Shown one piece after another: positions 47,790 through 60,210 of a stretch of DNA of 64,000 nt. The DNA comes from Trichosphaerium sp. ATCC 40318 (taxonomy: Eukaryota; Discosea; Flabellinia; Trichosidae): positions 1 to 64,000 of the forward strand of contig JALMLS010000313.1 in NCBI GenBank assembly GCA_038496445.1, given 5' to 3'. Position numbers and translations under genes: made by a program. The notes under the pieces were generated by a model. That model saw only the letters and a list, made by a program, of their open reading frames with translations, made no database searches and was not told the DNA's origin. Numbering within the stretch: position 1 is the first letter of the stretch; the number at the start of each line of letters is the position of its first letter.

Positions 47790-49117
47790 ATGACCACTCG
47801 TGATAATTGTCACGCCCAGCGTTCAGACCGACACGTACGTAGTTACATACTCAATATTAGTATTGGCAATGACACCGCCTTTAGACATGCAAACGTAAAA
47901 GTAGCAGTCTCACAAGCTACAGACCACCCAAACGGCGTCGGTTGACCATAGTGTACGCTTTTAAAGAATTTGCTTTTGCTGTTAAATTGTTTTAAAAATA
48001 CCACACTAATTGCGCTTAGATTTCATATCTCTAACTTCTCGGAGATTGCAAAATACTTGACTGTCATAGTTGACAGAACGCTGGGACGTGCTCACCCTTA
48101 CAAAGTCCCTGAAGTAAGGGTATTATCATTGAAGCAATGGCTGGACACTGATAAATGGAAATTATGCATCAAGTTCATGAATAAGCCAAGACTCATCGAA
48201 GATCAGTTCGTGACCCTAAAGAGCTGGTTCGGAAAGGTCAAGTGCCCTGACCTTGAAGCTCATAGAGCCGGTAACATTCTCCTCTACAATCTTGAAGTAA
48301 TGGCCCGCGAACAAAACTATTGGGCTTTGCCGTGTACGTTTAGTTTTTTTTTTTTTGCCTGTTTTTTTTCTTCTCAAAGCTAATGTGGGTTGTGTTAAGG
48401 TCACAAGGTTCACTACATTTTCCGCGATGAAAATCGGTACGCACCTTTTCTTTGATGCCCTCTTTGCTGAGTTATGAAATTTGTTATTTTCTTTTTCACA
48501 CAAAATCACGAATTTCTTTCTTTCATGAAACGTGGCTCACAAAAAGCGGTCTGCATGAAAATAAACGTAGTTTTTATACTTTTTTTGCGAAATAAGGCCG
48601 TTTTTGCCAACTCTCGCTAATTTCAGAACATCTCTCCCAGGTTTTGTTTTTCCACTCTTGCACAACGTACTCACGCACCATTAGGTTTAATGAAAAACAC
48701 GGCGATCTCCTCGATGAGGAGTATTACAAAGAAGTCAATTTTGACAATGACTTCTGGGATAGGTATAACTACCTAATGCAAGAGGTCTGTCAAGTCTGTC
48801 TTGCAGCGGTAATGTGCTTACATGAGCACTTACCAGAGGGGTTGCCATTGCTCTGTGGCTTAGATTTTTGTGGGTGGCATCATGAGTTGTTCTACAACAA
48901 GCGCGTGTGGAAGGTTCTGGCGGCATACTTGGTGCTAAATAACAGAAGCACAGTAAGGGCCAAAGACCTCTTACACCGCATAGCGCGGGATCGAGGAGAC
49001 ATAGTCCACAGCCGACGTAAAAGTCACCAAGATCTACTTGGTCATTGTTCGGCTCTCGTATCTTTAATTGACCCAGACCGCGCCCATGACGTTCAAGCTA
49101 TAGGTACATCATGTTAG
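47790..49117 (+). CDS. Unassigned protein with NLS-like N-terminus (right copy)
   Basis: Same five-exon structure as the gene at 20291-21620, read on the other strand: ATG 47790, basic PPKRRRLTIV exon, VDRTLGRAHPYKVPEVRV, KPRLIEDQF, short NVGCVKV exon, last exon ending GTSC at 49117. I see no frame break in any exon. Differences from the left copy are few and include coding changes (R/T in KPxLIED; Q/R and I/V in RIAxDRGDIxHS). No recognised domain. Confidence 0.7.
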
Positions 49118-49129
49118 TTCTTATTTTCA

Positions 49130-51250
49130 ATCACTCTAACTCTCTCGTAGCGAACACAAGAGTGTACCAATCATAATTGAGTGTGTTTTTCAACACAACG
49201 TCTTGTACTTTTAACACTTTTAAAATGAAAAATTATTTATTGTTATCAAAAAAAAAAATACTTGTAAAAATGTAAGCGTGATGGAGGAAATACCTCCACC
49301 ACTTGAAAAGAAGGACCCAATAAACAAAACAAATAAACATGCATTATATACATATCGTAGAAATTCAATGTAAATCCGCTACGTCTCAAGTGTTTATTCT
49401 GGCTTCGTTTTCTTCTACACATTCGTCTTAAAATTGTTTTTCTGGCTTGTTCAACCTCTTGTGCAAAGAGGCTGTACTTTTTTCTCTAGGTCCCAATAAA
49501 CAAACTTTACCACGTACGTCTTTAAACAATTTGTTGTCTCATTTAGCGCTCTACATGTGGTCTTTGAAGGAGATTCTCACTATCTTGAGGGTACTAGAGA
49601 TAATTCCTTCAGAACAAACAGACTCAATATCTTCACTCTTCTTAACTTGGCTACAAGCGTAGGATCTGGTTTGCTAACATCAAAGGAGCTTCTTTTGTTA
49701 TATTGGACGCCCTCTTTTTTTTATAAGACTCATAGAGCTAACCCAAAGTTGATGTTCGCATTGTTACAATCTAACAAATGCGCGGCTACGACGTACCTTG
49801 CCAGCGGGTCACTGAAATTGGCTTAACAAAATCAGTTTATCAACTTGACAAAAGTCCAGAGTTTGACATTACAATCGGCAAGTGACAGGAAAAAAAAAAC
49901 ATTTTACACACCTAGCCGCAAAACTCTCCGACCCTTCACTAGAACCAGATTATGTAAGCATACCACATAAGCTTAATGGCTTTAACATACACTTTAAAAA
50001 TATTCTATGCAATAAGAAAGCATAAGATGGTGCTGTAAGCTCAAAAAAAAATATGTAGTAAATTACAATCTCGCCTAAACAGGAAAGTAACAATTTTAAA
50101 CCATGTGTGTCCTTTTGTGATGCCTGAGTATTACAGAATGTGTGAATAGCTCCATGTATGTGGAAACGAAAGTTATGAACGTTGAACAGCGTTTTTTGGT
50201 TCAAAAAGTGGATTGCTCGCTAAAACCCAGTTTAAATACTCTAAACGATATTTCCTACGCGTAGAGGGTATGTATGTGCATTAAATACGCTATTTGAATT
50301 AAGAAAACAATAAAAAGTCAAAACGCTAGCCAACGCCATCAATACTGTGTAATATGCTTCTGTTAGCTGTTTCTTTTTGATGTACCTATTTCACTGTTTA
50401 TTTGGGTTTCTACCTTTAGAAACATGTACATTTTTAAAACGGAAGCGGTTAATTGGTATGTGTATTTTTCAAAACATCATAGTGGTACTACTGTATCATC
50501 TACTCTGTTTCAACTAGAAAAGTGTAGAACACAACGTATAACATCAGTGTAGATTGGATAGAGCATGAATTTCAACAAATGTCGTTCAACAAACTCCCAT
50601 ATTAGAAGCACTTTATTGTGCTCTTAATTTTAAACACACAACATATGGCGTTAAATACAACCATTACCAGCTAGAAAATGTAACAAAACTCAGAATGAAG
50701 ATGTTTGTATTGATGCTGACTTAGCTAAACTAATTTAAAAAAAGTCACAAAGTTGTACTATTTTTTAGCGTCATTGTAGACTACATCACTACATGTGAAT
50801 ACCTAACGCTTAACAGACGTTATTCACATCATATGTGGTTATAACTACACAAAGCATCGATCATAGAAATGTATTTTAAAGAGCATACGTAAGTTTGTTT
50901 TTAAGAGTGGAGTGCTTGCATAATAGGCTCAAGCATAAGTCGCCACTACAGAAAATGTGTTCAGCACTCAAGTGGTTGCCGTTAACGTACCAACCTTACC
51001 GTATGTGAAGTAATAATCACTGTTAACACGTTAGGTGTGTTAGAAAGCGAAACCTTTTTCATTGTCTATTTAGTTCAGTCTACTTGTTTGATGAGGTGCC
51101 TTTTTGGCGAAGTCCACATTTTTGTCAATACAAACAACAACTTGGTTTTGTGAACAATACAAACATGTCATCAAATACTCAAAACTGAGCGAAAAGGAAG
51201 TTAACAAACACAGACAAGTTGTCAGTAGCCAAATAAAAAAAATAATGCCA
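49130..51250. other. Right-arm non-coding region including a ~1.46 kb extra segment
   Basis: 49130-49606 and 51067-51250 match the left arm; 49606-51067 do not. The extra segment has no open frame of note, no terminal inverted repeat I could see and no obvious target duplication. A weak frame on the minus strand at 49950-50204 has no supporting evidence. Confidence 0.5.
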
Positions 51251-51257
51251 TTTATTT

Positions 51258-51868
51258 CTACACGGCTTTATGTTGATTTAGGACACAAATTATTTTATCG
51301 ACGCAATCCCGCATAACGTCCAGATTAAAAGCTGAATTCGGATGGTTACAGTTGTTGCGTTGCAGAGCGAGCTCATTAAGAACATTACGAGTTATCGCTG
51401 TCGTGAGCCGCGCGGCGTGAGGGTCGTGTTGCAGAAAATACAACCAATCCGATAGGTTTGTAAACGTGATGTTGCTACGCGTTTGTAACACTCTCGCCGA
51501 CTTTTGGTTAAGCTCGTGGACAACGATCGCCTCCAGCTTCTTACCAGACACGAGCACCTTTCCCACTGGACTCTACAAAAAAAAAAACCAAAGACTCAAT
51601 ATAATTTTGTTAAGCTTTTGTTGTTCGTACCAGCACTCGATGGTTGGGTCTGGGTCTTTGTCCTCTTACCATCCTGTGCACGCAAGTTAGTATCATAAAA
51701 CCCCCCAAAAAAAAAGAGTAGAGTAGAATTTGTCAAAAAACACGTACTCTATCTCTTCCTTAGTCGCATTCTTAATGATGCTGGAGGTCTCGTCTTGACT
51801 GAGATTCGCTCTACACAAAAAGTAAAAGAATGGAATTTTATGAAGCCGCACCTGCTGTTGGTGCTCAT
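51258..51868 (-). CDS. ELNQK-family small protein, four exons (right copy)
   Basis: ATG 51868; exon 1 51868-51852 ends at GTGCGG, then the same exon 2 (KNATKEEIE), exon 3 (RPNHRVL) and exon 4 (SPVGKVLVSGKK, VVHELNQKSARVL, LSDWLYFLQHD, LTTAITRNVLNELA) as the left copy at 19064. It ends LNQHKAV instead of LNRQK because the C-terminal codons have changed. All exons remain open. Function unknown. Confidence 0.8.
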
Positions 51869-51869
51869 A

Positions 51870-53400
51870 GTTCGTATTTTGTGAGAGAAGGGGGGTAAAG
51901 TCTTGAGACGTGTTGGTTGATTTATCGAAGTTAAGATAAACGAAGCGAAAAAAACTAAGCTTAAGTTATCGTCGTAAGCAAGCCCAGCTTTTCCAAACGG
52001 TCTGAGAGGTCCAAGCTACTCCCGATTGCAGGAGTATGGATGTTGTCTGTTCGTTCGTTCTTTTACCAATCTAAAAAAATATTCAGTGGTAAAACCCACA
52101 AACGCGAACGGCCGTGGCGTGTGTTTAATTAGCATCTTCTAGCGCGTGGTTGGTGTAATCGGTTGCTAGACCGTTAGTTTTTCGATGGGCAGAGAGGCCT
52201 TCTTTCCTTACAAATCGCGATGAATATAGTATTTCATAGCACTGGCAGGCTTGTAGTTTGGTGCGTTTCAGAAGCCGTTTTTCTTTTTGAGAAACCTATT
52301 TTACGACCTCAGCATCTACTTTTTTTTTCTTATCTTACTCACACTGCGTAGAGGTAGGAGGTTAGCTTGCGTTAAAAACTGGCGAGAGAGAAACTGAGGA
52401 GGTGAAAGAACACTTTAGCTTAAATCTCTCGTATGCTGGAAACGCGAACAGAGGAGGGGATAGGGTTACGCTTTTGCTCACTACATGCCTTTGTAAACGT
52501 ATTTCTCATCATGCCTTGCCTCTCAAAGCAGTTTTTATTTGGAACTGTTGGAGCAGAACGTGTGATTGCCCCATATAATACTATCGCTCGCAAGTAGGCT
52601 GTGTTGAGGTACGCCAACGAAAGGTACCGTTTCGTTTTCGAAACTCCACCCTTTTTATTTTTAGTTCACCACCTCTGCGTAACCAGAACTGCGGCTTGGA
52701 AGTAAGGTCAACCAACGTACGGTAAAAAGCCAAAAACAAAGCCTTTATTTAAACTACAACCCCAACTCAACTCAACTCACTCACTCACACGAAAAATAAA
52801 ATAGATGCAAAAATTGTCTTTCGACCTTAGAGCTACGGGCCACCACTAGCTCTAGACAAGACACCCATGGCCTTATTCACGCACTGTTTTCCAATCTAGC
52901 ACGCGAGGTATCGTCAACCGGTCATTTGCAAGCAGATTGTTAATATACTTACGGGCGTTCGACGCGTGTATCCTGCTACCCCTGGTGAAACAGGGCACTC
53001 TTGAGAGGACGTATTTGTACCACTGCGAACACCCAGTTTAACGCCCCCACTAACAAAATCGATTTAAAATCCTTTTGTTGATCACTATTTTGATCAAAAT
53101 TTAATTGTGGTTTTTGCGAATTTCTTCTAAAACCCTCCTGCACGATAGCCACGACATATTTACGCGTTATTGATGATTTTTTGGATTATTTACACGCGAA
53201 TTCGAGTTTGGTATGTGCGTGGTGTAGTAGTGTAGTAACGGAAAATAAAATTCAAAAAAAAATGTTAATTTTCATACCTTTCGAAAACAGTTTGATCAAT
53301 GCGTTCACTATTGTCTGAATTCGACCGAAATCGTAACAAAAGTCTTCTGTAAAACACATTTATTGGCTATTGATCCCACAGAGCTTCAGTTCTTGTCATC
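51870..53400. other. Non-coding block conserved between the inverted arms (right)
   Basis: Counterpart of 17580-19060. Same landmarks in reverse: (gttc) microsatellite near 52055, and the actcactcactc run near 52780. No supported gene. Confidence 0.5.
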
Positions 53401-53403
53401 GCC

Positions 53404-53600
53404 TTATTCTACACTTTCCTCTTTAGAGGACTTGTTAGATTTAGAAGACTTCTCTTCCTTTTTGGAAGATTTATCGTCTCCAGCTTCTGATTTCGCGCTA
53501 CGAGAGCTCTTCTTACGACTGCTGCTTGATGCACGAGCAGTTACGGGTTTCCCATTAGAGTATACCTCATCTTTGCTATTTCCACGTGTGCTAAAACGCG
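53404..53600 (-). pseudogene. PIP-kinase C-terminal tail fragment (right)
   Basis: Minus-strand frame EVYSNGKPVTARASSSSRKK and KSEAGDDKSSKKEEKSSKS to KEESVE, the same tail as 9000-8801 and nearly the same as the broken left fragment, but here without the frame break. There is no kinase domain next to it; similarity fades past about 53610, where the sequence becomes unrelated (a frame with NAFRVQPAMFTVPRF). It could be a tail exon captured by another transcript. Confidence 0.7.
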
Positions 53601-53609
53601 GAACTGTAA

Positions 53610-54150
53610 ACATAGCGGGTTGTACTCTAAAGGCATTGAATGTACGGCTTATTTCTTTTTTAGACGTTAGAGGTTCTATAAACAAAGGCGCTAACAAGAC
53701 AACGTTGCGATTTCACGCACAAGCGGTCAAGATACTGGCACTAGCACTTGAGTGATTTTGTTGAGCAACTAAGTTTCTCACTCCAGTCCTGTATTTTCTC
53801 ATCAAACGGGCATACGCACTGCAAAGCACGTACAGAGCTAAGCATGCACTATCATAAGCTTAATAACACAGTTTGTTATGCCATTGTAATTTTAATGTAC
53901 AGTAAAATACAAGGAGATTAAAAAGTACCCTAAGTGAAAAGTATTTTTCTTTCGATTCGGTTTTTTGACGTAATGCCACCGCAAAAAAGGAAACATCAGT
54001 TTGCTCTCGTCCTGTAAATAGGCCCAGCCGTCTCTTGGCGGTTGTTGAAACATCCCAAGCTCCCTAAGACGTCTTGTAACGGCACAGCTCTGAAATTATC
54101 AGCTGTGTTTGTAATGCGACATAGAAGGTACAACAGCTTTCTTTGTTGAA
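53610..54150. other. Intergenic, nothing recognised
   Basis: Short frames only. Holds the boundary of the inverted duplication and the 3' flank of the gene ending at 54158. Confidence 0.4.
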
Positions 54151-54157
54151 GCAGTAA

Positions 54158-56712
54158 CTACAGGCAAACATTAGAATAAACAGAACTAGGCTTTGGTGCT
54201 AGAAAAAAAGCACAACGAAAAAATAGTACAACTTTGTGGTACAAACAACGCCAAAAAGGACTAAAAAAAAAATATTGCGATCTTTTCAAACCACTGCGAA
54301 AGCAGTAGATGAACGGCGAGCTAATTACAAAAAAATAACGTACTTGAAGCATTCTTTCCAATGGGCACTTGTTACCATCGAACTGATAAGATGATACAAA
54401 CATATTAGAAGTTCTTTCGAGCAACCATTCGTTTATGGAACCGTCGGGTCCTTTCACTTGAATAATTAGTGACCCAGGGAATTGTCTACTCCATCGAATC
54501 AATCCTGTAGACGCAGCGACGGCTGGTTGGCAAAGAATATTGAAACAATGCTGGCGAGAAATAAACGCAGGAAGGACCTCCAAGTTAGGGTGACCAGCAA
54601 CCCACAACGCTTTAATCTAGAACAACGAGTAAATACAAGAAAACAAACCATTAAAAGTTCAGCAAAAGGGCGAAAAAGGCTTTGAGGTATCTATCCTCTA
54701 CGAGAGCGCACTAATTTTATCTGCCCATACAAAGGAACAGAAGAAAAGTAGGAGCGTTTTACACAATTTAAGTTCTTGAAAGAGCTTGTCGCCAACACAC
54801 GTACCTGAGAGAGGCTATTGAATGAAGGGTTCAACCACGATGTGCCAAACTTGTAAAAATTACCATCAAACTGCCCCTGACTAAATTCCCAAAGCCAACT
54901 ACGCGTTACATTTAGAAAAACAATTAAACCGCGTTAAACTGCTTACCGTAGATCGTGTTCGGACAGAGGACGTGCATTGTATATATCTGGAGGTAATGAA
55001 GTTCTGTAAACGCCTCTACAAGACTCCCTGAAGTCGAGTTCAGACTTTTGCGATACCTTTGGGTCCATTACATAGTCAGAGTTTCTAGACCGCTTAGGTT
55101 GTGCACTTGGACCTCTAGGCTTTCTAGAAGCGAGAGCTTCAGGTAATATTAAGTAGGTAGAATTATTGTGTAAGTGTTGAAAAACACGCCAAAATTTAAC
55201 AACATCTGACTTTTGCTCGACTGTACTACCAGATCCTGAGTTAAGCATAAATGCGGCTTTAGTCTGCCCAATAAGCTCTCTAGTATACACGTAAACGATA
55301 ATTAAAGTCAAAAAGGAAGACAGTCATTGCTGAAACTCAATAAAAAATAATTTACCTGTGTTTGTTGATTAAAGTGCATTCCAAGGAACAAAACTTTAGT
55401 GGCCTTCCTGGACGCTCATGGTTACAGTGAATTGAAAAGTCCATCGTAAGTGTTTGTCTGTTAACTTGAATAGGGAATTGATCCTAGAGAATATAGTAAG
55501 ACACCACCAACTAACAAAAGAGTTTCGTACATTAAATTTTATAGGTCCGAATACGGTAGTTTTTTCTTTTTTACTTTTGGATTTTTGACACTTGTTACAT
55601 AACGTAGCAATTACTTGAGCATCCTCCAAACCGACTATTTGAACGTCCAAATACAGAGTAGAATCTTAATTGAAACAACGGGTAAGTTTGTGAAAGGACG
55701 TGAACTTTTTGGGTTTTACAATAAAATTTGCAAACACCTTTTTTGAGGAGGCAAGAGACAACTTTATGGTGAAATGCGTAATGAACCTGTGACAGAAAAA
55801 AAAAAAAAAACTACAGCAAAACGTCAAAAAAGGTTGGAAAAAAGAGCTTCCACGTTGTAAAGGCGTATGAACAACGTTTAGAAGTTCCCAAAATTCTCCC
55901 TTCAAAAAATTGGTTCATTTTTGGGTACAAAGGGTAATTTTGTACCTTGATCGCCGCTGTAGTTGCCGTTTTGTGATTTTAGCTTCAGGAAATGGTATAC
56001 ATTGGGAATAGAGTTCAGTTTGAGGCGAATTTTTTTACCGATACGGATATACGGATTCACACGCGTCTTATTCACAACAAGCTCCATATCTACCTACACA
56101 AAATTATTTTAATTTATTTCAGTGCACTAGTGGCAAAGTATAGCCTTTTCTTTTTTTTTTGTCTGGTTTAAACTCCTTTAACCGAAATAAAACGTACCAT
56201 CGCATTTGGCAATGACTGAAGGAGCGGTGGAATATTTTGTTCTAAGTTGGGTGTATTAGCTAAAAATGCTACAATCGAATGTAAACGTGCTGTAATCAGG
56301 TGAATCGTCAACGGCACGTTGGTGTGGAAGCGTTGTATGCGCTGGAGCAGGAGAATTCGGGTTGGACAGCGAAGACCTATTTCCATCAATTTTGCACATA
56401 CTATTACAAAATATACAACTTCGTCAGGTACTTACTCGAGTGAAAATGGAGATTGGGTAACGTTGGAATAATCTTCTGAGTCAAACAAATCTCTGGGCTC
56501 TTGTTTAATGATAATACCGCTATTAATATGAATAAACATGCGGTTGTTTAGGGCGCGTACTTGTCCACAGTATTATCGAAATTAGAGTTTTGGAACGTAA
56601 AACCGTCTGTATTTGATAGTGTTGGTATTTGGGCCATACCCATTTGATTAATACCTCTTGCATCGTCTAACATAAACAAATCATCTCCGCCGTTACCAGG
56701 ATAAAACGTCAT
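54158..56712 (-). CDS. Unassigned, possibly nuclear regulatory protein
   Basis: Likely start ATG 56712 (MTFYPGNGGDDLFMLDDAR). The N-terminal part is low in order and contains IIIKQEP, a SUMO-site-like word, near 56505. A middle part has MELVVNKTRVNPYIRIGKKI, IVGLEDAQVIATLCNKCQKS, FGPIKFNVRNSFV and LTMDFSIHCNHERPG, which recalls the fungal SPT23/MGA2-type DNA-binding region (a Cys/His block before an IPT), but only loosely. Then KRSRNSDYVMDPK and WVAGHPNLEVLPAFISRQ, FPGSLIIQVKGPDGSINEWL. The last exon ends VYSNVCL at 54158. Many exons; some joins in 56160-56400 are uncertain. Confidence 0.5.
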
Positions 56713-56719
56713 AGTAGCG

Positions 56720-57540
56720 CGAATTAAATTGGTACGCGTGATGCTGCGTGAAATGGTGCGTTTCAGTGACAATTACTAAGTAAGGTCTCTTAATAAGTCT
56801 TCTGTGGCTTTCCAAATCTTTCTAGCTACTCATCATTACGGCTTCTGTTGTGAGTGTGATGAACCTTTGCGGACTAGTATTTTTTCAAGCCGTAGCTGAA
56901 CTAGAAATCAATGTTTTCTGTCAACTTCGTAGCGACAGCGGCATCGCGGTAACCATAACCATCTTTAGCTCCTGTCCTCAGTATATGTCACTTACACGTT
57001 TTTTGTTTAGCACACAGCACGCTTCACGCGATTTTTGGATACGCAAATAACACGTGAAGCAGGGCAAATATTTCAAATCTCATCTGCTCCACAACACTAG
57101 TAACTCTTCCAATCTCAGTATAAAGCCTGTTTCACGTTAGTACTACGTAAATCACCGTTTCTATTTGGTTCAAGCGTAAGCAGGTATCGTCAAAGCTAGT
57201 TTGAAACTTTGTCTACTATTTTACATGCTAATTCTCTGTAGGAAACTAAACTTGGCTAACAGTTACATGCAACTACTTGTGAGAAAACTGAGGCACGGCA
57301 AACTTGGGTTTTGAAGCACGTTACACGTTTTTTTTTAAAAATCCTATGCACAATGTGTTGTTGACCTTGCAACATTGTTGGTTCTAACCCTATCAGAGTT
57401 TAAAGGAGTATCGCTGAGAAACTTTGCTCAAGCGCCTGAAACACCAACGCTTTTCTACAAGCCACAGATACGTACTTTCCCCAAATTTTGATTTCAAACA
57501 CTGGGTATTCTTGACGTTGACCTTTGCTTAGGCGTTTACT
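56720..57540. other. Intergenic between divergent genes
   Basis: Short frames only. A possible first exon of the plus-strand gene at 57545 may lie at about 57400-57475 (donor GTACTTTCC near 57474, acceptor TGCTTAG near 57531). Confidence 0.4.
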
Positions 57541-57544
57541 TTGG

Positions 57545-58045
57545 CAGATGATGCAACGTAAGGCGTATGCTACTTCTTCCCGCTCCAAACTTGTGTATCA
57601 AAGGGTCACCAGTGAATACACCTTTCAAGAAAATGAAAACAGTACGTTTCCAGTTTTCTGTCAACCATCCATTTGTTTTTATCTTTTTTTCTTCCTCACG
57701 TGCAATGTACTTATCACAGCATTAGATTTTCTACAAACTGAGATGGTACTTAGCAGAGGACTTTGTGCTAGTATTAACTTGATGTGGACTACTGCTATCA
57801 CTACACGATGAGAAGTCTACCAACCATTCTTTCCTAGTATGAATTCTTCCATAACGCAAGTGGACGCTTACATGAAGATACGGAATAAACACGTCTGGAA
57901 GGCATTTGATACCATATCGCGACAATGGCGTGGCGATGTAGTTGTACGTTTTTGGTTGCCATGATTAAACCCGTAAAACAATTTGCTGGCAAAAAAAACT
58001 TTGTAGAGATCACTGCCATAGTGGCGTGAGTAGTTGAGGAATTTT
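57545..58045 (+). CDS. Possible small multi-exon gene, unassigned
   Basis: Exon-like blocks on the plus strand: MMQRKAYATSSRSKLVYQR to a GTACGTTTCC donor near 57641; after a CACAG acceptor, LDFLQTEMVLSRGL (57722); then, after CCTAG near 57837, a frame with ITQVDAYMKIRNKHVWKAF and a GTACGTTT donor near 57946. Phases were not fully reconciled. The basic, helical start could suit a small mitochondrial protein, but that is a guess. Confidence 0.35.
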
Positions 58046-58112
58046 AATTTAACAACAAATGCTGACGCTTGTTTAGATACTGGACCCGGACGATGCAACT
58101 AATGTCTACGCA

Positions 58113-58291
58113 TGTGACCTACGGAATGATACATGCATCCGGACAAAAGCTTTCCGGGTCAATTCCTTTCGAGTTGCTCTTTTGTCAACTGTACCCGGAA
58201 GTAGCTTTTATCTGGGTGCATATACCATTCTGTTCCTTTCGACAGTTTAATGCAAAAGAAGCTTTTGTCCGGATGCATGTACCATTCCGTG
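58113..58291. repeat. Foldback element: ~40-bp imperfect inverted arms
   Basis: 58113-58154 and the reverse complement of 58254-58291 share gtgacc(t)acggaatg(a/g)tacatgcatccggacaaaagctt, about 38 of 41 positions. The 100-bp spacer also holds two ttcctttcga words and a related ggtgcatataccatt word, so more than one copy of a sub-motif is present. Confidence 0.75.
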
Positions 58292-58479
58292 GTCACGTGC
58301 ATGGATTAAGAGCAAATAAGGTGCGTCAAGACGATTCCCTTTTGTTGTCATTAACATGAACGTCCTGTAGAAGAACACGGAATGCTGAAACAAAGCCACA
58401 AGAGATATGCGTACGTTTGGCATTTCAAGTCAGCAATAAACACTAAATCTTTTCTAGCTACTAGACCCATGTGAAGCCA

Positions 58480-58655
58480 CCAAAGTATATAGGTGTGGCC
58501 TCGAACTGGTCGAGGCAATAAATCTCGCCAGCAGTAGGCTGGCACGAAGAATGTGGTGCGACCCACTGAGCTGCACCTCCTTGCCAGAGTGGCGCGAGTG
58601 CTTACTAGCACAAGAGTGTCGTCTGGCAAGAGAGCTGAACAGGATTATTTGATTC
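58480..58655 (+). pseudogene. Fragment related to the family gene at 25.1 kb (exon 4)
   Basis: Plus-strand frame LVEAINLASSRLARRMWCDP, SLPEWRECLLAQECRLAREL and NRII then stop, matching LLEAINLTSSKLAKKMVCEP and LEAQGCVLARRLDKII of the gene at 25076-25680. Upstream exons were not found with certainty, so it may be a partial copy, or a real gene whose first exons I could not place. Confidence 0.6.
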
Positions 58656-58815
58656 CCATAGTATTTAAAGGACGTAATTGATGAACGAAACAGTGGCGCT
58701 CACGTCAGCACAATGCCGCTAATATTGACGGAGTGGATGAGAGGAACAACGATACACATGTCAACAACGCCTCCAATATAACCAAAATGTGCCGTAGCGC
58801 ATTAACAATATTTCT

Positions 58816-59285
58816 TTAGGTATACGAATGATTGTTACGGTGCAAATTTTCGTGCCGTTGAGCGAGCTTCGGCAGGTATCGCTGTCTCAGCGACCTGCCT
58901 TTTGGGTCGTCACCTTGTAGGAATGCCAACCACGCTTCTAGAGCGAGCTTCGGCAGGTATCGCCGTCTCAGCGACCTGCCTTTTGGGTCGTCACCTTGTA
59001 GGAATGCCAACCACGCTTCTAGAACGAGCTTCGGCAGGTATCGCCGTCTCAGCGACCTGCCTTTTGGGTCGTCACCTTGTAGGAATGCCAACCACGCTTC
59101 TAGAGCGAGCTTCGGCAGGTATCGCCGTCTCAGCGACCTGCCTTTTGGTTCGTCACCTTGTAGGAATGCCAACCACGCTTCTAAATCGTACAGCTTTACA
59201 CTGGTATCTGCTTTTTGGTTCAGTTCATGGAGAACCGTACGTAAATTACTTTCCTTGACAACTGTTCTGCACTAGCCTCAATAAT
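58816..59285 (-). CDS. ELNQK-family member with an internal 27-residue tandem repeat
   Basis: After a TAG acceptor near 59275 the frame reads CRTVVKESNLRTVLHELNQK, ADTSVKLYDLEAWLAFLQGD, parallel to HELNQKSARVL..NLSDWLYFLQHD of the family. The EAWLAFLQGDDPKG block plus RSLRRRYLPKL is then repeated four times in an unbroken frame (81-bp DNA period), and the protein ends with NLHRNNHSYT at 58816. Exons 1-3 should lie to the right (59290-59520) but I could not fix them. Repeat copies differ by only a few bases (D/E, A/V). Confidence 0.65.
58861..59185. repeat. Four tandem 81-bp repeats
   Basis: Unit starts at 58861, 58942, 59023 and 59104 (agcgagcttcggcaggtatc). Exact 81-bp spacing, so the frame is kept on both strands. 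Copies are almost identical, which points to recent expansion. Confidence 0.95.
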
Positions 59286-59289
59286 GAAT

Positions 59290-60200
59290 CCGAAGCTGCC
59301 GTCGTTTATATAACAGACGGATATGGACAGTGCTGTTCAAGTCTTAGGTACATCATTTTATTTCTTAAACGTTAGGTATGCAAGTTACACCCTTGAGCCC
59401 TTTGCGGCACTAGGTCCAAACATATCTAAGGTGGGTACGTACATAGTTATTGTTGTGTTCCAGAGCAACTTTTACAAATGCTGTATATTGTCATTTTCTT
59501 TAGGTACGTTTTGCCAAGGTTGACTTAGAAAAAATAATAAATAATTAAAGCGGAGGAGAAATATCTTCTACTTGCTCATACGACAATCTACCAGTAATGG
59601 TAGCGCATAGCCCATGGTATTACTATACCAATGATTACTCCAACAGTTAGCACTTCTTCACAATACTATCGTTAAATATACTCAAAAAAACCTAAACTAA
59701 GACAATCAATCTCAAATAGCACTTCTACTTTACTACGAAAACCTTAACTTCGTCTGGATTCGGATCTTCAAAGTGAACTTTTCTCAATTTTCGTAATCTA
59801 AAAGATCTTTGTACAACTGTTGCTATCAATAAATTACATTGTATCTAACTTAATTGTCTCTTTCTTTTTTTTTTCTTTTTTTTTTTTCAAGTCATTTCAC
59901 TTTTGCGAACTTGATTGTCCATCATACCTATCTTGTTCAATGTATTCATTAAGTAATCCCTTTGAGAGTTCCTCAGCTTACAAAGTTGGCAAATGTTCGA
60001 TCCACGTTCATGAAGGTGTTTGGGTCTTCTAGAAAAAAATTCACGTGATTTTGAAATTTCAGTGAAAATGTCAGAATCTGCTGAAACATAACTCTACTTT
60101 TTTCACACCGGTTACAACACTATAAATTTAATAATCAAGTGCGTATTTAGTACCTAGTTTATTCAAGTCGTAGCACAGTGTCAGTCTGTAACTTAATACG
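59290..60200. other. Interval with possible unplaced 5' exons
   Basis: May hold upstream exons of the minus-strand tandem-repeat gene and the promoter of the MORN_2-repeat gene. Contains T-rich tracts near 59860-59890 and short frames only. Nothing further can be supported. Confidence 0.4.
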
Positions 60201-60210
60201 AACTAGGACT

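Noticed and set aside
58861..59185. CRISPR-like array
   Set aside because: The 81-bp units are contiguous with no spacers, and the frame encodes a protein repeat.
58902..59258. Plus-strand open frame across the 81-bp repeats
   Set aside because: It is open only because 81 is divisible by three; the minus-strand frame has the family's ELNQK and W motifs.
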